This document shows positions 10,688-17,674 of a DNA stretch of 17,674 bases, piece by piece. Position 1 is the first letter of the stretch. Each line of letters begins with the position of its first letter. The notes beneath the pieces were generated by a model. It saw only the letters and a program-made list of their open reading frames with translations, had not been told where the DNA came from and did not search any database. The position numbers and the translations under genes are program-made. The DNA is from Saccoglossus kowalevskii. Lineage: Eukaryota > Hemichordata > Enteropneusta > Harrimaniidae. The stretch lies in contig NW_003122911.1 of assembly GCF_000003605.2 (NCBI RefSeq), positions 339,386 to 357,059 of the forward strand. Reading direction: 5' to 3'.

Positions 10688-12552
10688 GAAATTATAATTA
10701 AAAAAGTTTTTTTTTTAGTACTTTCAAATAGCCAATTACAGGCGAGAATGAGAATAACTTAGCAAAGTTTTAAGAGATTCTTGTTTCGAGAGACTCTTTT
10801 AGCCATATCCATCCTTATTCATAGGCTGTTAGTAATATAAAATGCAACATTATTTGTCAACATGGAAAATTTTCTCAATGTACTCGTATGACTACATCCT
10901 ACTTTAAATAACAGTTACAACAATACATCAACAGTAACAACTGAATCTACAATGTATGTCATACACATAGTAACATATCTGTCTTCCACAAAATAAATAG
11001 ATAAAAAGTGAAATGAAAAAGATTACAGTACTTTAATAAAGAAAAGTAAAACAATCATGATATTTGTCTATAAATAATATAACCTTTAACTTAACATAAA
11101 ATGGTTTCCTTGGAAAGGCACAGAATTCACAAGGAAGAACCACACTGGGTTAATTTAGTCGATGTTATATAAATCAACAAAACTCCTTAATTCTACATAT
11201 AACAGTTAAATTTAACAAATGCAGCTACATTAGTGATTTCATAGCATAATAAATAAATGCAAAAGAAAGATGAAATTAGTATGGAATATATTAAATTTTT
11301 ACCAGAATTTTCGTCCACCAAAATGTTAGTCAACATTCCAATTTTTTTCTAAATTTTGATACAACAAGGATCACTGAAGCGTTTATGTTATTGTTACTCT
11401 AGGAAATCATTCACGAGCAGTGACGCGCAGTGACAACAAAAGATAAAAACAGTATGAGCGCCACTGCACTGTTAAGTTTGTTGGTCGGTATGTTCAACGT
11501 TCACTTGTAGGAGTGCGCCATTATGTCAGAAAATCAACACCTGGGTGGCATCGTCAGTATCTAGTGAGGCGACACGTCAGAAATATAAACGTCCGAGCTG
11601 TTCTTATCTTTCGTTATTATCGAGTCCCTGCTGTAAGTGATTCCCCACTTGCTACATGCAAACAACATAAACGCTTTAGTGTCCCTTGTAAGTACAAAAC
11701 ATCTCATTATCTACAAGTGTTGACCAACATTGAGAAGATATAAGAAGTATATGCAAATTTATTTTAATGAATAGATAAAGAAGATGAATCTGACAAGCAG
11801 AGGTCAAAGTTGACCCAGATGACCGAGTAGAAGATGAAGCAACATTAGGAGAGGCTAAAAAAAATTTCAATTCATAAATAAAATTCACTCTGTGCAGCAT
11901 ATAAGTAAAACAAAAGGCCAAAATGCAAATATATTTCAAAATAAATAATTTGAAGGCAGACTTGAGTGGTCGACAGAGAAGGAGAGACGTTCCAGTCAGT
12001 CAGATACAAAGTAACACCAGACTCAGTATTCATCTATAACATTCTATTGTCCACACATTTGGAGATTGTGGGGCTGAGTTTTTATACCGAAACACAAGAA
12101 TATTCAGTGGATTTCAAATATATACATGTATATACAAATTAATTTGCCAAAACGAAAACAACACTCAATGAAGATTTAGTACAGGAAATGCTTGTTTTTT
12201 CTCATTTTCTCTCTTTTTTAATTTTTTTTTATGACAACATGAAATTTAAGACTTACTGCTGATAAACTAACTTGTCACAATCTAAAGTTGAACTTCCACA
12301 CATTTTATTCCAAATATGGCTACAACATAATGTATGCCAACACAAAATATTGAAACAAAAAAAATTATAGAAAAATCATATATAAATATTTGTCTGTGTA
12401 TTACACAGATACTGTTTTCAAAATTAAATGTGAAGGAAGCCACCAAATAAGGACACTGGGACTAACATTTTCCAAATAAGGCAATCATAGGTTTCCATAT
12501 ATGGGCAGCAACAGGATGTTATAGATGAAAACACATTTAAAACAACACATAG
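10685..12552. other. Region between the small gene and the ankyrin gene stop
   Basis: Mostly AT-rich; the right part should be the 3' UTR of the ankyrin gene. A minus-strand AATAAA lies at 12304-12309, about 245 nt after its stop, and another at 11758-11763. At about 11400-11640 is a patch richer in C, G and CpG than its surroundings, with a doubled GCAGTGAC and a strong plus-strand donor-like GTAAGTGA at 11633. I could not build a gene from it. Confidence 0.5.
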
Positions 12553-13133
12553 TTACAACAACTGTCTGGCTGACTGAATTCTACCAACCTGTCCATTCAT
12601 CAGAGCTCTGCCTGGTTCTTTAGCCAAAGACCCAAGCAACTTAGGCCTTGGATTGCGGGCACTTTGGCTTTTACCAACCTTTGGATTGGGCCCGTCTATA
12701 ACTGCCCTCCCTAATGTTCTCCTTTGTTCTACAGGTTCATCTTCTTCTTCTCCCTCTTCCATGTACCCATTAATATTGGTCGATTCCATTTGTACCAACT
12801 CATTTTCCATCCCTTGTAATTTGTTACCTTTCTTGCCTCTTGGCATCGGTTGTGGTTGATTTGGCATGGGACGATGCTGTTGTTGTTGTTGTTGTTGTTG
12901 TGGCGCTGGTTGTTGTTGCAGAAATTGAGGCTCATCTCTTTCATCATCTCTTGGAGTCAACGGAGGAACTGGTGCCTGTGGACGCACTGGTTCCCAAGCT
13001 ACTTCCCACGCCGGTCCCTTGTTAGAGATCCGGTGTGGGTTATCAGTTGGGGACTGGTGAAACGGTTGTGCGTTATGTGATCGGGGTGATACAGGCCCAT
13101 TTGGTTGCTGACTAGGGGGTCCAATACCATGTC
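12553..13133 (-). CDS. Ankyrin gene last coding exon (poly-Gln, acidic, QSAR tail)
   Basis: 193 codons including TAA, phase 1 in, with acceptor ctacttttag. It contains a tandem AWEVAWEPV, the 8-Gln run (12877-12900), MEEGEEEDEPVEQ, and the paired GKSQSARN and GRIQSARQ motifs just before the stop (...QSARQLL). Confidence 0.9.
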
Positions 13134-16100
13134 CTAAAAGTAGAATACAAGTTTTAATAGATATTGGAAAGAATCAGAATGGTAATAATGAAGATTTCAA
13201 TAAAATTTGATGTTGAAAACAAACAAAAATGAAAATATAAATATCACTTTGATCTTTAACTGAAATTTGTCATCAAGTATGGAAGATATTATTCAGAAAC
13301 TACTAAAGTTTTCACACTGATCTGAAAGCTACAGCAGGATTAAGTGTCAACAACTTAGACTACGTTATGGCATGACCAGGGACCAACTGTAGTCATAGCA
13401 ACAGTTGCGACATATGACATAAGCAAAAACTATTGACGTTGTATGTGTAAACTTATATACTATACCTTGCACTGGTTCTAATGGAGCGGTTGGAGCACCT
13501 CTAGCTGTGAGTGGCCCGTCGCCGCTACTACCAATGCTGCTAGAACTATGATGCTTCTTTTTCTTTTTCTTCTTTTTTACAGGGAGTTGTTGTAATGGCG
13601 CCAGCTGTCTTGGAATGCTGTGTTGTAACGGCGAGGGTTGCATTTCCCCGTGACCATGAGGTGGCATGTGCTGCCCTGAGAAAGTTCCGCTTTGAAGTGG
13701 TCTTTCCGTCGTTTCCTGAGTCTGTGGCTGCTGTTGATTGTCGTAATACTGATACTCCTATGAAGAAACCACACGATGTAAGAGCCTTGAATATTGACCA
13801 CAGCATCACATAGTATGTATATTGCATGTATGGTGTGAGTCAGCTGACATGCATATTACACTTGTTATAGCAATACTACAGTTGTGCTATGTTATTTACT
13901 ATCAAATCTCATCTCTGAGGCAGTGCTTTTTAATTTTAATCAGGATAGCGTTGTGTTCAGGCAAACTATTCAATCATAAAATATTGTGGGTATTTTTCAT
14001 GGCAAAGTCGCACAAGCAATAGCAAATAAATATCCATGATTCATTGCGATAGAACAGTGTAGCTGAACGTATCAACATCCGCAATAAGGTCAATTACAGT
14101 GGCAAGGCATCAACCACAGTTGATACAGAGATGAACAATACTGCAAGCTCGACCCACTGCATGACAAAAGTCCTCACGTACATGAAATGTTCAGAACATT
14201 TCCGGGGACCGGAACAACATTATAATCAGATAAAAGTGATGCTAAGACGAGACTTACCTGATGTGAAGGTGAATGTTGTGGTGGATTCTGGGAATAATGT
14301 GGGACAGGCGGTGGAGGAGCTGGTGTCACTATGTTAACAGGATTAGGACTGGAACCTGGAACCGGAGCAGGGGGTCTTGGGATAAAAATTCTTTGGGGCC
14401 CTGGAGGACGAGGAGTCATCTTCTGTTGAAATGGGGGTGACCTTTGACCTTGAGGCTGCAAGAAATAAATAAGAAATACAACACATAACTATTTAAAGTA
14501 CTTCACATAACATATTCAAAATCATCTTTCATTTTTAATCTTTCTACTATTCGTTGGGTATAATATACATAACATATTTTCGCTATCAGTATTGTATGTA
14601 AAATAACAAAGGTTTATTTGTGGTCAAAGTTGTATTTTATTAATAATCTACTATACAATAACTGCAATTTTGGGCTTATGCACACTTACGGTATTTAACA
14701 AGTCTAATTCACACTCTTACTCCTATTACAGGCTGGTATGACAGTAGTTTCAGCCAAATTAAAAGTTGTCTCTACTGAGCATGTTATTGTACATATATGC
14801 AATGCATTGTGGGGGAGCACTTCATATATAATGAATGTCATACAATGCAGCTGAAGTTCACCCTGTTTACAGCTGCTGCTTCTCAACAGATGACAGGATA
14901 TGGACATGCCAAACAGAGCTTCACACTGATGATGAATCTGACTACATAAGTACATTTGAAATTATGATCTATGTAACTGACCTGTAGTGGAATCGGTTCA
15001 TGTTGCCTTTGGTCTTTTTCTTCCTCTCTACCGTCTCCTTCGATATCAGATACACTCATACCAACGCTAAGACTCTTGTCACTCACTTCACTACCAAAAC
15101 TATTCACTCGCTCTTGATCTACATCTACGGTCTCTTCCGGGACATCAACCACGTCACCTGAGAAAATTATTAAATATGTAATTTGCTGAAAAAAATAAAT
15201 TAAGAGGGCATATTTGGTTTATCAGTCAAGCCAACAAAGACACAGCATACCTTCATGATCAATAACATTGATATCAGGGTTTTCATGCGATGGTGTCAAG
15301 TCTTCAATATCCATACCATCGAGGGACTGCACAATTTCTGTCCGGTGTACGTCAAATACATTGTCATTTCTAGGACTTTCCTATTGAGATAAGATCAAAC
15401 AAATCCTGTTTAGGTGAATACTGCACTGCATTGTATGTGCTCTATTTGAATGAATGAATGAATGAATGAATGTAACTAACGAACGAACAAATGAATGAAT
15501 GAAAGAATGAATGAATGAAAGAATGAATGAATGAACGAACGAATGAATGAATAACCTTTTTGCTTATGTATGTACTTCTATTATAGATGCGCTCCTAATA
15601 ATGCAAGTACATTACATCAAGGAAATTTAGCTTCATTTTGCGGTTTTATAATCAGGCATTCATGAGAGTGAAACTGGCACCAACTCACTGTCTGGTTAAT
15701 CACAAATGAAATATTCGATGCTACAAATTCCCTGACTCACAAAATCAAAAAACGTTTCTCAACAGATGCAGATGTAGAAAAGCTGTAAGATGTGAACAGA
15801 GATACCAATTGTTATGTTCTAAGTTTGGATCACACTGTTTTAGACAAGTATGACAGAATAAGTAAAAAGAGATGGCACACAGAGGAAAAGGTAAAATATA
15901 AACAAATATTATATTCTAATATGCAAATATGTATTTGTATGAAGAGTTTTGGTAAAAATGAGCAACATCATACATACCTCTTCCTCCATCTCAGCGTCAT
16001 GGTTATATTCCTCATGGTGGTTAGGTGTATTGTTCACCATTGGTTCATCACTTCGCATCCTATTTTGTACAACATGTGTTTCATCCTCTTCGTCTGCTTC

Positions 16101-17425
16101 GTAATCTTTCTGTTGGTGGACTTCGTTTCCCTCTTCATTTTCCTCTTCATCACTGTATTTCACTTTCTGTGCACTTGGACCCCTTTTAGCCTGACTCTGT
16201 AAAGCACCACCACTGCTTCTTCTCTTCTCATCACGTCTCCCACTTGGTGGTCTCGGGAGACCTGGTGGGGGTGATGGGGAACTACCCGAATAGGACGGCA
16301 AGGGAGTTCGTTCCTAAGAATATGATATTTAAAAGTTCTTTACAAGAGGTGCAACAAATTAAAATAATCATAATTAAAAACATAGACAAGAATGTCACCA
16401 GAGATAATAGTATCACACAAGCATTCGATTTTAACGTTGTACCTGTTCCATTTCATCATCCATGGCCATAGAACGCTTCATTTTTCTCTCATGTTGTCGT
16501 TGGTAAGCAGCAAAGACCAAGGCACAGTAGTGTAACCGTCTGGCTTGGGCATAGTCCATGGGTAATGCATTATGACAATCCCTCTCAAACTGATTAGCTG
16601 CAGATGGGACAAAAACACTAGATGTTAGTATAGCATACAATAAGCAGGAAGACAGAAATGCCACATGGTGTGTTTCCTCAAGACATTCTCAATTTTAAAT
16701 GCTATATTCCCCAAATATGTAATAAAACCTTTGAGTTAAAACTTTATAGCAAAATGTATTTTTGAATTGTTTTATTTGTCAGGATTATGAATGTGTAATG
16801 GTTGTGACCATATTATATCCGATCACATCTGTTAATGATTACGATTAAATTTGTAGTATAGCTGATCACATTCAGGCCACACTTAGACAACCAAATGAAC
16901 CGACACGACAGCGCAAACACTTTGACAAATCACATACAATGGATATTTTCTGGCATTTAGGACTGCTACCTTTCACTAGAATCAAATATTTAATAAGTTA
17001 ATCATGAGGAAGGTGCGAGGTGTGCTTGCAGTGACGTAACTGCATCAACCTTAGCTATGTGACGATCGATACAATCACTTCACTACCCTTTGTGAATACT
17101 TTGCGATATTCTCATAATAATCTTACACTATTTAATGATTATAATCACTTATTAAATAATTATAATCACTTATTAAATAATTATAATCACTGTTGATTCT
17201 CATACCTCCATGTTCCATTAGAAAGTTTACTAATTCTCCATGCCCACCAACAGTTGCTATGTGTAGACACGTCCTTTCTTCGTCATCTTTGAGTTCTAAA
17301 CATTGTTTTCCAGCGACTTCAATAATCAGCTTACATGCGTCCAGTGAACCGATGTCTGCCGCCGTATGAATGACATTTTTACCGTCATGGTCTTTAATTG
17401 TAGCTGTCTCTGGATTTAATAAACT
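12553..17425 (-). CDS. Ankyrin-repeat protein with long low-complexity tail (5' part outside window)
   Basis: Eight coding exons, all GT-AG and phase-consistent: 17206-17425, 16443-16597, 15978-16313, 15251-15380, 14982-15157, 14258-14455, 13466-13757 and 12553-13133. Together they make 2088 nt, 695 residues plus stop. Intron phases are 1,0,0,1,0,0,1. Local residues 11-45 and 46-80 are two ankyrin repeats (GKNVIHTAADIGSLDACKLI; RTCLHIATVGGHGELVNFLM), and 81-108 looks like a degenerate capping repeat (LPMDYAQARRLHYCALVFAA). A basic helix follows (QRQHERKMKRS). The rest is disordered: Pro/Ser, acidic, proline-rich, an 8-Lys run (466-473), an 8-Gln run (581-588), and two QSAR motifs near the C-terminus. 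Ankyrin repeats bind proteins, and the Lys run could be a nuclear signal. I cannot name the orthologue, and more repeats are expected right of the window. Confidence 0.9.
12877..12900 (-). repeat. CAA/CAG repeat encoding eight glutamines
   Basis: Seven CAA and one CAG codons in the last exon of the ankyrin gene. Confidence 0.9.
13466..13757 (-). CDS. Ankyrin gene exon: Gln-rich segment with eight-lysine run
   Basis: 292 nt, phase 0 to 1, with acceptor cttcatag and donor GCAAG|gtatag. It begins EYQYYDNQQQPQTQETTERP and carries QQLPVKKKKKKKKHHSSSS, a possible nuclear localisation or acidic-partner binding patch. Confidence 0.87.
14258..14455 (-). CDS. Ankyrin gene exon: proline-rich segment
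   Basis: 66 codons, phase 0 to 0, with acceptor ttcttgcag and donor CATCAG|gtaagt. The content is largely Pro and Gln, with PAPPPPVP and PRPPGPQ stretches that could bind SH3, WW or profilin domains (inference). Confidence 0.87.
14982..15380 (-). CDS. Ankyrin gene: two acidic exons
   Basis: Exons 15251-15380 (phase 0 to 1) and 14982-15157 (phase 1 to 0) are separated by a 93-bp intron. They encode ESPRNDNVFDVHRTEIVQSL...NVIDHEG and DVVDVPEETVDVDQERVNSF...GREEEKDQRQHEPIPLQ. The segment is very acidic, with no domain I recognise. Confidence 0.86.
15446..15552. repeat. (GAAT)n microsatellite with GAAC/GAAA variants
   Basis: About 107 bp of tetranucleotide repeat in the intron between the exons at 15978 and 15380. 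Confidence 0.95.
15978..16313 (-). CDS. Ankyrin gene exon: Pro/Ser then acidic disordered segment
   Basis: 336 nt, phase 0 to 0, with acceptor attcttag and donor GAAGAG|gtatgt. It encodes LPSYSGSSPSPPPGLPRPPS, a basic GRRDEKRRSS patch, and a Glu/Asp-rich region (YSDEEENEEGNE; YEADEEDETH) with many phosphorylatable serines. Confidence 0.88.
16443..16597 (-). CDS. Ankyrin gene exon: capping repeat and basic helix
   Basis: 155 nt, phase 1 to 0, with acceptor ctgcag and donor GAACAG|gtacaa. It completes the GAN turn of the previous repeat, then gives DCHNALPMDYAQARRLHYCA, a C-terminal cap-like repeat, and a basic, Met-rich stretch ending MDDEMEQ. Confidence 0.9.
17128..17190. repeat. Three tandem 21-bp units in an ankyrin-gene intron
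   Basis: Units 17149-17169 and 17170-17190 are identical (TTATTAAATAA...TATAATCAC). Unit 17128-17148 differs at three positions. The array ends 15 bp before the exon's donor site at 17205. Confidence 0.85.
17206..17425 (-). CDS. Ankyrin gene exon: two ankyrin repeats
   Basis: 220 nt, entering in phase 0 (acceptor gtatgtag) and leaving in phase 1 (donor GGAG|gtatga). It encodes SLLNPETATIKDHDGKNVIH, then TAADIGSLDACKLIIE and RTCLHIATVGGHGELVNFLM. Ankyrin hallmarks are seen: the DxxG...LHxA-type helix starts and the GH/GS turn glycines. The canonical TPLH is replaced by NVIH and TCLH, so this is a divergent pair. Confidence 0.92.
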
Positions 17426-17674
17426 CTACATACAAACAAACAGTTGAATTGGTTACACATATTACAACAAATGACTTGAACTATTGTTGAAAAAAACCAT
17501 CATACTAATTACTATTTTGTGAAGTCTTATCCTATAAGAAATACCATACTCTTCAGTAGAAACCTTATATAAATCACAAATTTGTTATTGAAACATAAAA
17601 ATGTGATTTATTTGATACATGTTTGTCATTTACATAATTGTATGCATTACTAATAGCACAAAAAAGTTATAACC

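Noticed and set aside
11676-11939. Minus ORF with a Ser/Thr-rich stretch (SPNVASSSTRSSGSTLTSA) after a T-rich acceptor-like site
   Set aside because: Considered as an extra exon of the ankyrin gene, but no donor follows and the remainder is non-coding in character; the ankyrin frame already ends at 12553.
10271-12589. Alternative tail for the ankyrin protein by splicing from the last exon (donors at 12588 or 12584) to 10551 or 10402
   Set aside because: Phases allow it, but both donors are weak, and a self-contained start for the small gene is simpler. RNA reads would decide.
12840-13080. Plus-strand ORFs rich in Val/Leu
   Set aside because: Antisense of the poly-Gln codons of the ankyrin gene.
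15792-16202. 136-codon plus-strand ORF, the longest on that strand
   Set aside because: Antisense to the acidic exon 15978-16313 (GAA/GAG read backwards gives Phe/Leu/Ser-rich sequence).

Overview
This window is nuclear DNA from an animal, most likely a marine invertebrate. It is AT-rich, it has no bacterial gene organisation, and its genes are split by short GT-AG introns. Two genes are recognisable by their protein sequence. They lie head to head near the left end: GATC on the minus strand (mitochondrial glutamyl-tRNA(Gln) amidotransferase subunit C) and TRIAP1 on the plus strand (twin CX9C protein of the mitochondrial intermembrane space, yeast Mdm35 family). The human genes have the same divergent arrangement, so the pair looks like old conserved synteny driven by one shared promoter of about 300 bp. 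The exact phylum cannot be settled from the sequence alone.

Layout: 1-858 is the last visible GATC intron and holds a foldback repeat (42-405). GATC exon 2 is 859-1079, its large intron 1 is 1080-2761 (with a CpG-rich patch, a 33-bp inverted repeat and microsatellites), and exon 1 is 2762-2839. The shared promoter is 2840-3134. TRIAP1 is complete in two exons (3135-3281 and 3950-4069). From 4070 to 10270 there are about 6 kb of AT-rich DNA with no gene I can support, only small repeats and possible 3' UTR. At 10271-10684 (minus) I find a compact three-exon gene for a basic 73-residue protein that I do not recognise. Its first exon contains a perfect palindromic RFX-type X-box. From 10685 to 12552 there is no supported coding sequence, but a CpG-richer patch lies at about 11400-11640. 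From 12553 to 17425 (minus) lie the last eight coding exons (695 residues) of an ankyrin-repeat protein with a long Pro/Gln/acidic low-complexity tail. Its upstream exons are beyond the right edge.

Functionally, GATC and TRIAP1 are both nuclear genes for mitochondrial proteins, one in mitochondrial translation and one in phospholipid transfer and survival. The ankyrin protein and the small basic protein are uncharacterised. The X-box in the small gene is the only hint of a role (cilia), and that is inference.

I did all splicing by eye from splice signals, reading phase and protein sense. Exon boundaries in GATC, TRIAP1 and the ankyrin gene are mutually phase-consistent and well supported. 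The 73-residue gene is a prediction.
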